DNA of 64,000 nt, taken from contig NZ_CP038267.1 of assembly GCF_004564375.1 (NCBI RefSeq), forward strand, positions 1,490,501-1,554,500. The letters run 5' to 3'. The stretch comes from Nocardioides euryhalodurans (lineage in GTDB: Bacteria > Actinomycetota > Actinomycetes > Propionibacteriales > Nocardioidaceae). Below are positions 19,042 to 28,734 of this stretch, piece after piece. Every line of letters begins with the position of its first letter. The first letter of the stretch is position 1. The translations under genes and the position numbers were made by a program. The notes beneath the pieces were generated by a model. The model was not told where the DNA came from and searched no databases. It was given only the letters and a program-made list of their open reading frames with translations.

Positions 19042-19494
19042 ATGCGCACCTTCACCACCCTCGACGAGGTCGCCGACGCCGTCGGGCAGGAGCTCGGCAC
19101 CAGCGACTGGCTCACCATCGAGCAGGAGCGGGTCGACCAGTTCGCCGACGCGACCGGCGACCACCAGTGGATCCACGTCGACGTGGAGCGTGCCGCGAGC
19201 GGCCCGTTCGGCGGCACCATCGCCCACGGGTACCTCACGCTCTCGCTGATCCCCTGGCTCGGGGCGCAGGTCTTCGCGCTCGACACCCCCGGGGCCAAGC
19301 TGAACTACGGCGTCAACAGGGTCCGCTTCCCCCACCCCGTCCGGGTGGGTTCGAAGGTCCGCGACACGGTGTCGGTCAAGGAGGTCACCGACCTGTCCAG
19401 CGGCAAGCAGCTCGTGCTCGGCCACGTCATCGAGATCGACGGCCAGGACAAGCCGGCCTGCGTCGCCGAGACGGTGGTCCTGCTCCTCCCCTGA
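19042..19494 (+). CDS. MaoC family dehydratase (R-specific enoyl hydratase fold)
   Basis: 150 residues, single hot-dog domain. The hydratase-2 motif is clear: [17 protein letters not shown] with the catalytic Asp-His pair, then [20 protein letters not shown]. Acts on (R)-3-hydroxyacyl/enoyl-CoA type substrates in the family. The [23 protein letters not shown] strand set completes the fold. No link to nucleoside metabolism is apparent. Monocistronic; a four-copy inverted repeat follows directly after its stop. Confidence 0.9.
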   Translation: MRTFTTLDEVADAVGQELGTSDWLTIEQERVDQFADATGDHQWIHVDVERAASGPFGGTIAHGYLTLSLIPWLGAQVFALDTPGAKLNYGVNRVRFPHPVRVGSKVRDTVSVKEVTDLSSGKQLVLGHVIEIDGQDKPACVAETVVLLLP

Positions 19495-19594
19495 CCGTCG
19501 AGATGGGCCCCCGCAACGGTCGAGCTGGGTGGGCGCACCGTCCCGGGCGTTGCGGGTCCCCATCTGAACGGTTGCTGGGGCCCATCTCAACGAG
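19495..19594. repeat. Four-copy inverted intergenic repeat (two forward, two reverse units)
   Basis: A ~24-bp unit with core GAGATGGGCCCC and tail GCAAC occurs at 19495-19519 (forward), 19518-19541 (forward, degenerate), 19548-19570 (reverse) and 19569-19594 (reverse). The outer copies match over about 20 positions as an inverted repeat. It fills the whole gap between the maoC stop and the opposing GNAT stop codon, so it may be a dispersed repeat element that also works as a bidirectional terminator. Confidence 0.7.
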
Positions 19595-20360
19595 CCAGGG
19601 GGAGGGACCAGCAGCGCTGCTCCCCGTAGGCGGTGAAGCCGAGCCGCCTGAGGATCGGGGCCGAGGTGGTGCTCACGGCCTTGACCAGTGCGAAGTCGGC
19701 CGAGGTGTCGCGGAAGTCCCGGAGCCGTCGGGCGACGAGGGCCCGGTAGATCCCTCGGCCGCGGTGCTCCGGGGCGACGGCACCGTCCCACAGCCGCACG
19801 GCAGGGCCGTCGACCGTGGCGCCGGCGCTCGCCACCGGCGCCTCGTCGACCCAGGCGATGTACTTGCGCACGGTACGACGCATCGTCGGCACGGAGGCGA
19901 GCTCCACCTCCCGGTCGATCTGGGCCTCGGAGGCCGGGGCGATCCCGAAGACCTCCGCCGAGACACGGGACGCGAGGGCGAGGCCCTCCCGGTCGGTGAC
20001 CTCGCGGATCGTCACGTCCGAGGGGCTGCCCACCTCCGCGCCCAGCGGGATCGCGAGCACCTCCAGGGTCTGTCGCAGCACGAGGCCGAGCGCTGCGAGA
20101 CGGTCGGCCGTGTCGAGCGGGCGGGTCTGCTCGTCCACCCACCACTCCAGCCTCGGTGACCCAGCGGCACGCGCCAGCCCGGTGACCTCGTCGAGCACCT
20201 CCCCCAGCGGCCGGTCGGTCCGCGACCAGTGGACGCTGGACTGGTCGGGCAGGTAGTGCGTGAGGCGGTACTCCTCGGTCACGTGCTCGGTCGCGTCCGC
20301 GGGCGCCCAGATCCACTTCGCGGCGACGTCGCGCACCACGGCGCCGTCGAGCGAGACCAC
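19587..20360 (-). CDS. GNAT family N-acetyltransferase
   Basis: 257 residues from the GTG at 20360. The acetyl-CoA loop [15 protein letters not shown] is typical of GNAT, followed by [24 protein letters not shown]. The N-terminal half ([24 protein letters not shown]...) is a second, weaker GNAT-like domain as in two-domain acetyltransferases. Substrate unknown. It begins 2 bp after deoA stops and has no SD of its own, so it is the last gene of the bmpA-cdd-deoA operon. The stop codon lies in the repeat element. Confidence 0.8.
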   Translation of the reverse strand: MVSLDGAVVRDVAAKWIWAPADATEHVTEEYRLTHYLPDQSSVHWSRTDRPLGEVLDEVTGLARAAGSPRLEWWVDEQTRPLDTADRLAALGLVLRQTLEVLAIPLGAEVGSPSDVTIREVTDREGLALASRVSAEVFGIAPASEAQIDREVELASVPTMRRTVRKYIAWVDEAPVASAGATVDGPAVRLWDGAVAPEHRGRGIYRALVARRLRDFRDTSADFALVKAVSTTSAPILRRLGFTAYGEQRCWSLPLAR

Positions 20361-20362
20361 GA

Positions 20363-21645
<1,283 letters not shown>

Positions 21646-21649
<4 letters not shown>

Positions 21650-22044
21650 CTCGTGGCCTCCAGGTCGTCGGGCCCGAACGCGTCGGGCAGCACCTCGGTC
21701 ATCGGCCGGACGCCGGAGACGGTCCACACCAGCAGCTCGGGGCCGCCGTTCTCCCACAAGAGCTGTCGGCAGCGGCCGCACGGCATGATCACCTCGCCCT
21801 CCCCGTTGACGCACACGAAGTGGGTGAGCCGGCCGCCACCGGTGGCGTGCAGCGACGAGACCACGCCGCACTCCGCGCAGAGGACGACGCCGTAGGCGGC
21901 GTTCTCGACGTTGCACCCCACGAGCACCCTGCCGTCGTCGGCGATCGCCGCGGCGCCGACGGCGTAGTTGCTGTAGGGGGCGTAGGCGTGCGCGGCCACC
22001 TCGACGGCGCTCGCGCGCAGCCGCTCCCAGTCGACGTCGGCCAT
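21646..22044 (-). CDS. cdd: Cytidine deaminase
   Basis: 132 residues, homotetrameric type. Zinc ligands Cys56 (CAEC) with catalytic Glu58, and Cys89/Cys92 in MPCGRCRQ; substrate-binding NVENAAYG is present. Deaminates (deoxy)cytidine to (deoxy)uridine for DeoA. Lies 1 bp after the stop of the permease gene and overlaps deoA by 4 bases, so import, deamination and phosphorolysis are on one transcript. Confidence 0.96.
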
Positions 22045-22045
22045 G

Positions 22046-23365
22046 TCAGCTCTTGACGTACGGTTCGCCGTCGGCGGCCGGCGGCCGCACCCGGCCCACG
22101 AGGCCCGCCACCGCGATGATCGTCGCGAGGTAGGGCAGCGCGGTGAGGAAGGACGCCGGGACCTTGCCGAGGAACTCCAGCTGGCTGGACAGGGTCGTCA
22201 TCAGGCCGAAGAACAGCGCGGCCAGGCTGGCGTAGATCGGGTGCCACCGGCCCATGATCACCGCGGCCAGCGCGATGAACCCGTTGCCGGCCGACATCCC
22301 GGAGGTGAAGGCGCCGTTGGAGCCCACGGTGAAGTAGGCGCCGCCCAGGCCCGCGAACGCGCCACCGAGCAGCACGGCCTGCCAGCGCAGCCGGTTGACC
22401 TTCAGCCCCACCGTGTCGGCGGCCTTGGGGTGCTCGCCGACCGAGCGGACTCGCAGCCCCCAGCGGGTCTGGAAGATCAGGAAGGCCACGACGCCGATCG
22501 AGACGTACATCAGGTAGGCCAGCAGCGTCTGGTCGAAGATCGTCGGGCCGATCACCGGGATGCCGGTGAGCGCGTCGGCGACCGACGAGAGCAGCGGGAT
22601 GCCGGCGTCGGGCACCGGGCCCAGCGTCTCGGGGTTGTTGAGCCGGGCGCGGATCTCGGGGTCGGCCGGGATCTGGCTGAGCAGGAAGTCGGTGAGGCCG
22701 GTCGCCAGCGCGATCAGCACGACACCGAGCACCACCTGGTTGACGAGGTAGCGCATCGCGAAGACGGCGAGCAGCGCGCCGATCGCGATGCCTGCCGCGA
22801 TGCCGCCCAGCAGGCCGTACTCGGCCTGACCGGCGAAGCTCGCCACCACCGAGGCCCAGAACGCCGCGAAGAGGAACTGGCCCTCGATCGCGATGTTGAT
22901 GACGCCCGCCCGCTCGCACAGGCAGCCCGCGAGCGCTCCGAAGACCAGAGGTACGGCGTACTTGACGGTGCCGGGCAGCGGATTGACCATCGCGAAGGTC
23001 GAGCCCGACTGGTCGGCGTAGTTCCAGACCAGGAAGCCCAGCAGGAACGCCAGCCCGACCACGGAGGCGGCGAGCACCGTCGGCCAGCCGTCGGGGATCC
23101 GGTTGAGCGCCGCGAGGGCCAGGCACACGAGCGTGAGCACCAGCCCGACGACCACCACCACGTGGGCGTTGATCGTGTTGGGGTCCTCGCCGCGGGCGTT
23201 GTCGAGGAGGTAGGTGACCGTCGGGTCGTCGATGTCGGTCCAGAACCACAGCAGCGCGAGGGCAGCGACCGCGAACAGGCCGACCATCTTCCACTGGCGG
23301 CGCTTGTCGGCGGCGGAGCGGACGACGACCTGCTCCTCGCCCTCGGTGGCGATCAGCACGCTCAT
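22046..23365 (-). CDS. Nucleoside ABC transporter permease (second membrane subunit, YufQ-like)
   Basis: 439 residues from the ATG at 23365 (TGATG overlap with the upstream permease); an in-frame ATG at 23377 is an alternative. Contains the inner-membrane translocator core GALAGCLCERAGVINIAIEGQFLFAAF and later VRSVGEHPKAADTVGLKVNRLRW, the cytoplasmic EAA-like coupling region. Multiple hydrophobic segments. These features match the second permease of BmpA-type nucleoside importers. An unusually long N-terminal part of three extra helices precedes the conserved core. Confidence 0.92.
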   Translation of the reverse strand: MSVLIATEGEEQVVVRSAADKRRQWKMVGLFAVAALALLWFWTDIDDPTVTYLLDNARGEDPNTINAHVVVVVGLVLTLVCLALAALNRIPDGWPTVLAASVVGLAFLLGFLVWNYADQSGSTFAMVNPLPGTVKYAVPLVFGALAGCLCERAGVINIAIEGQFLFAAFWASVVASFAGQAEYGLLGGIAAGIAIGALLAVFAMRYLVNQVVLGVVLIALATGLTDFLLSQIPADPEIRARLNNPETLGPVPDAGIPLLSSVADALTGIPVIGPTIFDQTLLAYLMYVSIGVVAFLIFQTRWGLRVRSVGEHPKAADTVGLKVNRLRWQAVLLGGAFAGLGGAYFTVGSNGAFTSGMSAGNGFIALAAVIMGRWHPIYASLAALFFGLMTTLSSQLEFLGKVPASFLTALPYLATIIAVAGLVGRVRPPAADGEPYVKS

Positions 23366-24624
23366 CAGGAACCCCATCCCTTCGCCATGACGGTGTTGCC
23401 ACTTCCGGCCGTCTTCATCCGGACGATGCCGCGGACCAGCGCCGGTGCGGCCACGAACAGCACGATGAGCGCCTGCAGCACGTCACCGAGCTCCTTGGGG
23501 GTGCCGGCCGAGGCCTGCATCGCCGTGCCGCCGACGCTCAGCGCGCCGAAGAGCAGGCCGGCGAGGACCGTGCCGAGCGGGCTGGCGCGACCGAGCAGGG
23601 CGACGGTGATCGCGTCGAAGCCGATGGTTCCCGCGACCCCGCTGCTCAGCGAGTCGCCCTTGCCCAGGATGTTCATCGTGGCGGCGAGGCCGGCCAGCGT
23701 GCCCGCCCCGACCATGGCCAGCGTGTAGACGCGCTCGACGCTCATGCCGGCCGTACGGGCCGCGTCGGGGTTGGCCCCGACGGCCCGCAGCTCGAAGCCG
23801 AAGGTGCTGCGCTCGATCAGCCACCAGACCACGATCGCCGCCGCGACCGCGACGAAGACGCCGAGGTGGATGTTGCCCAGCTGGAGGTACATCGCCGAGT
23901 CGGCGGGTGCGGGCGACTGGGCGTTGTCGCTGCCCGGCCGCTGGAAGGCCTCCTTGGACAGCAGGTAGTTGAGCAGGAAGCTGGTCGCGAGGTAGTTGAG
24001 CATGATCGTCGTGATCACCTCGTGGGCACCGGTCCGGGCCTTCAGGAAACCGGCGATGCCGCCCCAGATCGCGCCTCCGATCATGCCGGCGAGCACTGCC
24101 GCAACCAGGTGGAGTCCGGGCGGCAGGTTCCAGGTGAAGCCGACGTAGCCCGCGAAGAGCGCGCCGACCACGAGCTGGCCCTGGGCACCGATGTTGAACA
24201 GGCCGGCGCGGAAGGCGAGCGTCACGCCGAGGCCGGCGCAGATCAGCGGTGCCGCACGGACCAGCGTCACGCCGATCGCGTCGATGCTGCCGACCGAGCC
24301 GCTGACCAGCGAGGAGTACGACTCCCAGATCGCCTCGCCGGCGTAGCTGAAGAAGTCGGCGGGGTAGCTGAAGACGTAGCTCAGCGAGGCGACGGCATCC
24401 TCGTCGCTCAGCGCGACCAGGACGGCGCCCACGACGAGCGCGAGGCCGATCGCCAGCAGCGTGGTGACCACGTCCGGCAGCCAGGCGGCGCCGGGACGTG
24501 CGGGCTGCTGGTCGGGCTCGCTCGTGGTGACCGGGGGCTTGTCGCCCGAACCGGGCGCCGGCTCGGTGACCTGGCCGGCGGCCGGGGTGGGCTGCTTCTC
24601 CGGCGTGGACGACTCCTCGCTCAT
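23365..24624 (-). CDS. Nucleoside ABC transporter permease (first membrane subunit, YufP-like)
   Basis: 419 residues. A ~45-residue hydrophilic Pro/Glu-rich N-terminus precedes the first helix (VVTTLLAIGLALVVGAVLVAL). Core signature GLGVTLAFRAGLFNIGAQGQLVVGALFAGY and coupling loop ELRAVGANPDAARTAGMSVER. Pairs with the permease downstream and the ATPase upstream (4-base overlap). The family imports ribo- and deoxyribonucleosides. Confidence 0.92.
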   Translation of the reverse strand: MSEESSTPEKQPTPAAGQVTEPAPGSGDKPPVTTSEPDQQPARPGAAWLPDVVTTLLAIGLALVVGAVLVALSDEDAVASLSYVFSYPADFFSYAGEAIWESYSSLVSGSVGSIDAIGVTLVRAAPLICAGLGVTLAFRAGLFNIGAQGQLVVGALFAGYVGFTWNLPPGLHLVAAVLAGMIGGAIWGGIAGFLKARTGAHEVITTIMLNYLATSFLLNYLLSKEAFQRPGSDNAQSPAPADSAMYLQLGNIHLGVFVAVAAAIVVWWLIERSTFGFELRAVGANPDAARTAGMSVERVYTLAMVGAGTLAGLAATMNILGKGDSLSSGVAGTIGFDAITVALLGRASPLGTVLAGLLFGALSVGGTAMQASAGTPKELGDVLQALIVLFVAAPALVRGIVRMKTAGSGNTVMAKGWGS

Positions 24625-26138
24625 GCGGAGGCCTCCTCGGGCTCGTGGGCGCCGGCCATCATCAGGCCGATGTCCTCGCGGGCGATGTCAGGGCTCACCG
24701 TGCCGACGATGCGGCCGTCGTACATGACGGCGATCCGGTCGGCGAGGGCGAAGATCTCGTCGAGCTCGGTGGAGACGATGACGACGGCGGTACCGCGGTC
24801 GCGCTCCTCGATGATCCGCTTGTGGATGAACTCGATCGAGCCGACGTCGACACCGCGCGTCGGCTGCGAGGCGACGAGGACCTTGAGCGGACGCGAGAAC
24901 TCGCGCGCGACGACGACCTTCTGCTGGTTGCCGCCGGACAACGAGCTCACCGGGCTCTCGCGGTTCTCCGTACGGATGTCGAACTCCTCGATCCGGGAGT
25001 CGGCGTTCGCGACGATGGCGTCGCGGTCCAGCGCGAGGCCACGGGAGAACTCGTCGTTGCGGTAGAGGTCGAGGACGAGGTTCTCGCGGACGCTGAAGGA
25101 GCCGACGAAGCCGTCGTGGGAGCGATCCTCGGGGATGTAGCCGATGCCGTCCTCGAGGCTCTCGCGCGGGCCGTGCTTGCTGATGTTCTCCCCGGCGAGC
25201 CAGATCTCGCCCGCCGAGGGCTTGATCAGCCCCATCATCGCCTTGATCAGCTCGGTCTGGCCGTTGCCCTGGACGCCGGCGATGCCGAGCACCTCCCCGG
25301 CGCGGGCCTCGAAGCTCACGTCCTTGACGACCGGGACGCCCCGGGAGTCGACGACGGTGACCCCGCGCGCCTCGAGCACGGCCTTGCCGACGTCGGCGGG
25401 GGGCTTGTCGACCTTGAGCTTGACCGAGCGGCCGACCATCATCTCGGCAAGCTCGGCCTCGCTGGCGGTCGGCGGGGCGGTGCCGACGACCTTGCCGCGG
25501 CGGATCACGCTGATCCGGTCGCCGATCGCCTTGACCTCGCGGAGCTTGTGGGTGATGAAGATGATGGAGGTGCCGCGCTCCTTGAGCGCCCGCATGATGT
25601 CCATCAGCTCGTCGATCTCCTGCGGCGTGAGCACCGCCGTCGGCTCGTCGAGGATCAGCACCTGGGCGTCGTTGGCGAGCGCCTTGATGATCTCGACCCG
25701 CTGCTGGACCCCCACCGGGATGTCCTCGACCAGGGCGTCGGGGTCGACCGCCAGCTTGTAGCGGTCGGAGAGCTCGCGCACCATGGCCGAGGCGCCGGCG
25801 CGGTTGAGGACCCCCAGGCCGCGGGTCTGCTCGCGACCCAGCATGACGTTCTCGGCGACGGTGAAGACGGGGATCAGCATGAAGTGCTGGTGCACCATGC
25901 CGATGCCGGCCGCCATCGCGTCCCCGGGCGAGGAGAAGGTCAGCGGCTTGCCGTCGAGCAGGACTTCGCCCTCGGTGGGCTCGAGCAGCCCGTAGAGCAT
26001 GTTCATCAGCGTCGACTTGCCGGCGCCGTTCTCCCCGAGGAGGCAGTGGATCTCACCGGGCTCCACGGTGAGATCGATGTGGTCATTGGCGGTGAACGCC
26101 CCGAACCGCTTGGTGAGCCCCTTGATCTCGAGCTTCAT
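24621..26138 (-). CDS. Nucleoside ABC transporter ATP-binding protein (tandem ATPase, YufO-like)
   Basis: 505 residues with two ABC domains. Domain 1: Walker A GENGAGKST at about 37-45, signature VGVQQRVEI, Walker B VLILDEPTA. Domain 2: a degenerate Walker A (GVQGNGQTEL), signature LSGGNQQKVVVARE and a divergent Walker B (LVASQPTRGVD, lacking the usual Asp-Glu). Asymmetric tandem ATPases are normal for the RbsA/BmpA class. ATG at 26138; a large hairpin separates it from bmpA. Confidence 0.94.
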   Translation of the reverse strand: MKLEIKGLTKRFGAFTANDHIDLTVEPGEIHCLLGENGAGKSTLMNMLYGLLEPTEGEVLLDGKPLTFSSPGDAMAAGIGMVHQHFMLIPVFTVAENVMLGREQTRGLGVLNRAGASAMVRELSDRYKLAVDPDALVEDIPVGVQQRVEIIKALANDAQVLILDEPTAVLTPQEIDELMDIMRALKERGTSIIFITHKLREVKAIGDRISVIRRGKVVGTAPPTASEAELAEMMVGRSVKLKVDKPPADVGKAVLEARGVTVVDSRGVPVVKDVSFEARAGEVLGIAGVQGNGQTELIKAMMGLIKPSAGEIWLAGENISKHGPRESLEDGIGYIPEDRSHDGFVGSFSVRENLVLDLYRNDEFSRGLALDRDAIVANADSRIEEFDIRTENRESPVSSLSGGNQQKVVVAREFSRPLKVLVASQPTRGVDVGSIEFIHKRIIEERDRGTAVVIVSTELDEIFALADRIAVMYDGRIVGTVSPDIAREDIGLMMAGAHEPEEASA

Positions 26139-26197
26139 CCCACTCCCCTCCGCGCACCGTTGCGCGACGAAACCGACGCCTCAATATGCCAGACGCG

Positions 26198-26237
26198 CCT
26201 CGGGCCGGAGCGGGAGGTTCCCCGCTCCGGCCCGAGG
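26198..26237 (-). terminator. 17-bp perfect hairpin between bmpA and the ABC ATPase gene
   Basis: Arms 26198-26214 and 26221-26237 (CCTCGGGCCGGAGCGGG and its exact complement) with a 6-nt loop, 19 nt after the bmpA stop. No T-tract on the minus strand. It most likely partly terminates transcription or protects the bmpA 3' end, so that the binding protein is made in excess over the transporter. Confidence 0.7.
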
Positions 26238-26255
26238 GCGTTGCTCGTACGGTGG

Positions 26256-27299
26256 TCAGCCGACCTGGATCTCACCGTCGATGATCATCTGACGGAGCTC
26301 CTCGACCTTGTCGGCGACCTCGCTGGGCACGTCCTCGCCCAGGTCGGCCAGGCCGACACCGTCGTTCTCGAGGGTGCCGCGGTAGACCTCGTTGGTGAAC
26401 TCGTCGTTGACCGAGTCCTCGATGGCCTGCTCGACCGCGACGTCCATGCCCTTGACCACGGAGGTCAGCAGGGTGTCGCAGTACTCGGCGGCCGAGACGC
26501 AGCCGTCGGTGTCGACCCAGATGCCCCACGCCTCGGCGTCCTGGGCGGCCTTGAGGCCACCGAGACCCGCCGGCCCGGCGACCGGGAAGATCACGTCGGC
26601 GCCCTGCTGGATCATCTGCTCGGCGACCTGCTGGCCCTTGGCCTGGTCCTCGAAGTCCTCGGTGAACGAGCCGTCCTTGCCGTCCCAGCCGATGACCTTG
26701 ACGTCGGCGTCGTTCTCCTCGTTGTAGTACTCGACACCCTGGAGGAAGCCGGTCATGAAGATCGTGACCGTGGGGATGTTGAGACCACCGAAGGTGCCGA
26801 CGGTGCCGGACTCGGAGGTGCCGGCGGCGACGTAGCCCGCGAGGAACGACGGCTGGCCGGTGTCGAAGGTCAGGCCCTTGGCGTTGTCGGGCGGGTTCGG
26901 CTCGAAGGTCTCCGGGTCGGTGAACTCGAAGTCGACGATCGCGAAGTCGACGTCCGGGTTGGCGTCCGCGGCCTCGCGGGTCGCGTCACCGAGCAGGAAG
27001 CCCACCGTGGTGATCTGGTTGCAGCCCTCGTCGACGAGGCTCTGCAGGTTGTCGGCGTACTCGGCGTCGCTCGCGGACTCGATGGTCGCGGTCTGGACGC
27101 CCAGGTCGTCCTCGGCCGCCGTGAGGCCCGCCAGCGAGGTCTGGTTGAACGACTTGTCGTCGAACCCACCCGAGTCGGACACCATGCAGGCCTTGAAGTC
27201 GATCTCCTCGGCCTGCGGGCTGTCCTCGGCCCGCTCGCCACACGCGGCCAGCGACAACGCCAGCGCGGCGACCGCCGCCATCCCTACGGTTTTCTTCAC
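26256..27299 (-). CDS. bmpA: BMP family nucleoside-binding lipoprotein
   Basis: 347 residues from the GTG at 27299, which has AGGAG 6 nt upstream; a longer open frame exists but puts codons before the signal peptide. Signal peptide KKTVGMAAVAALALSLAAC with lipobox LAAC (Cys20). BMP/PnrA features: SDSGGFDDKSFNQTSLAG, VGFLLGDATREAA, GGLNIPTVTIFMTGFLQGVEYYN, ADVIFPVAGPAGLGGLKAAQ and WVDTDG. Extracellular capture of nucleosides for the ABC importer that follows. Confidence 0.94.
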   Translation of the reverse strand: MKKTVGMAAVAALALSLAACGERAEDSPQAEEIDFKACMVSDSGGFDDKSFNQTSLAGLTAAEDDLGVQTATIESASDAEYADNLQSLVDEGCNQITTVGFLLGDATREAADANPDVDFAIVDFEFTDPETFEPNPPDNAKGLTFDTGQPSFLAGYVAAGTSESGTVGTFGGLNIPTVTIFMTGFLQGVEYYNEENDADVKVIGWDGKDGSFTEDFEDQAKGQQVAEQMIQQGADVIFPVAGPAGLGGLKAAQDAEAWGIWVDTDGCVSAAEYCDTLLTSVVKGMDVAVEQAIEDSVNDEFTNEVYRGTLENDGVGLADLGEDVPSEVADKVEELRQMIIDGEIQVG

Positions 27300-27360
27300 A
27301 GTGTTCTCCTGCAGCGTTTGCATGCCGTGGCCCGGGCGGGCGCACGTTCGGCCCACCTTA
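27300..27360 (-). promoter_or_regulatory. bmpA leader: SD AGGAG and possible -10 TAAGGT
   Basis: AGGAG stands six bases before the GTG at 27299. TAAGGT at 27360-27355 on the minus strand could be the -10, giving a leader of about 50 nt. No -35 is evident. Unlike most neighbours this gene is not leaderless, which suits a highly expressed lipoprotein. Confidence 0.35.
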
Positions 27361-27430
27361 AACTTCGGTCAGCGCGACGAGCAGCATGATCGCCGGAAGA
27401 TATGAGGTTGTTACCTGCCTGTCGGGATGG

Positions 27431-28621
27431 TCACGGAGCCATCGCGGTGAGCGCCACCTCGGCCAGCACGCGTGCGGCCACGGCCGTGGCCCCCTCGTCG
27501 ACCACGATGTTGCCCTGGTGCAGGTCGTAGCGCGGCCCGCCCGGGGTGCGGGTGCCCAGCCGGCCCATCGCGCCCGGGACCCGCTCGAGGTACCAGCCGA
27601 AGTCCTCGCCACCGAGGCTCTGGGTCGTCTGCACCTGCCCGGCCACGCCGACCACCCGGCGTACGGCGGAGGCCAGCAGCTGCGCGGCCTGGAACTCGTT
27701 GACGACCGGGGGTACGCCGCGGCGGTAGTCGACCTCGGCGGTCACGCCGTACGGCGCCACGATCTCGTCGATGAGCACCCGGACCAGCCCCTCGGCCTCG
27801 GCCCAGGCGACCGGGTCGAGCATCCGGACCGTGCCGGCGGCCTGCCCGACCTCGGGGATCACGTTGTGGGCGGACCCGGCCCGCACCATCCCCCACACGA
27901 CGCTGACGCCCGAACGCGGGTCGAGCCGGCGGGACAGGATCGCGGGAAGCTCGGTGACGAGCTTGCCGAGCGCGAAGGTGAGGTCCTCGGTGAGGTGGGG
28001 ACGCGAGGTGTGCCCGCCCTGGCCGGACAGCCGCACCGACAACGCGTCGGCGGCCCCGGTCAGGGCCCCCTCGCGGACGCCCACCTGCCCGACCTCGAGG
28101 GTCGGGTCGCAGTGGAGCATGAAGATCCGCTCCATGCCGTCGAGCGCGCCCTGGTCCATCAGGTGCAGCGCCCCGCCGGGCATGACCTCCTCGGCGGGCT
28201 GGAAGAGCAGGCGCACCCGACCGGGCAGCAGCCCGCGCGCGTGGACCTCGGCGAGCGCCAGGCCGGCGCCGACCAGGCCAGCGGTGTGGACGTCGTGGCC
28301 GCACGCGTGCGCCACTCCCGGCGTCCCGCTCGCCCACGGCAGCCCGGAGGTGTCCTCGACGGGCAGCGCGTCCAGGTCGGCGCGGAGGCCGATCAGCGGG
28401 CGGCCCTCGCCGATGTCGGCGAGCAGGCCCGTACCGGCCACCCGCGTCACGCGGATGCCCGCTGCGGCCAGCCGGTCCGAGACGGCCTCGGTGGTGCGGT
28501 GCTCGTTCCAGGACAGCTCCGGGTGGGCGTGCAGGTCACGGCGGAGCTCGACGAGGTCGTCGGTGTGCTTGTCGACGACGGCGTCGACGGTGGCTGAGGC
28601 GTCGTGTGAGGGGATCGGCAT
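27431..28621 (-). CDS. M20 family metallo-amidohydrolase
   Basis: 396 residues, peptidase M20D type (hippurate/IAA-amino-acid hydrolase-like). Metal-site motif AHACGHDVH, catalytic EE in FQPAEEVMPGG, dimerisation-domain GQGGHTSRPH and AHNVIPE, and the terminal SLGGEDF. Removes acyl groups from N-acyl amino acids or similar amides. ATG at 28621 has AGGAG only 3 nt away. In mycobacteria similar amidohydrolases (AmiA1/AmiB1) also neighbour deoD/pmmB, so the linkage is old (from memory); the functional connection is unclear. Confidence 0.9.
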   Translation of the reverse strand: MPIPSHDASATVDAVVDKHTDDLVELRRDLHAHPELSWNEHRTTEAVSDRLAAAGIRVTRVAGTGLLADIGEGRPLIGLRADLDALPVEDTSGLPWASGTPGVAHACGHDVHTAGLVGAGLALAEVHARGLLPGRVRLLFQPAEEVMPGGALHLMDQGALDGMERIFMLHCDPTLEVGQVGVREGALTGAADALSVRLSGQGGHTSRPHLTEDLTFALGKLVTELPAILSRRLDPRSGVSVVWGMVRAGSAHNVIPEVGQAAGTVRMLDPVAWAEAEGLVRVLIDEIVAPYGVTAEVDYRRGVPPVVNEFQAAQLLASAVRRVVGVAGQVQTTQSLGGEDFGWYLERVPGAMGRLGTRTPGGPRYDLHQGNIVVDEGATAVAARVLAEVALTAMAP

Positions 28622-28677
28622 CGCTCCTAGAGGTTAGTTCACCGGCGACCCTGCCCCCAATCAGTCTCAGGGCGTGC

Positions 28678-28718
28678 GGACGGGCACCGCGGGGGTGGGG
28701 TCCCCGCGGCGCCCGTCC
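28678..28718 (-). terminator. Strong hairpin after the ScyD/ScyE-like gene
   Basis: 17-bp arms at 28678-28694 and 28702-28718 (GGACGGGCaCCGCGGGG against its complement, one A/C mismatch), 7-nt loop, 17 nt past the stop codon. No T-tract. A typical GC-rich actinobacterial terminator. Confidence 0.65.
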
Positions 28719-28734
28719 CGGGTGGGGCCGGCGG

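Noticed and set aside
24645..27389. 914-codon open frame on the plus strand
   Set aside because: Antisense to the ABC ATPase and bmpA; low-complexity acidic product typical of mirror frames.
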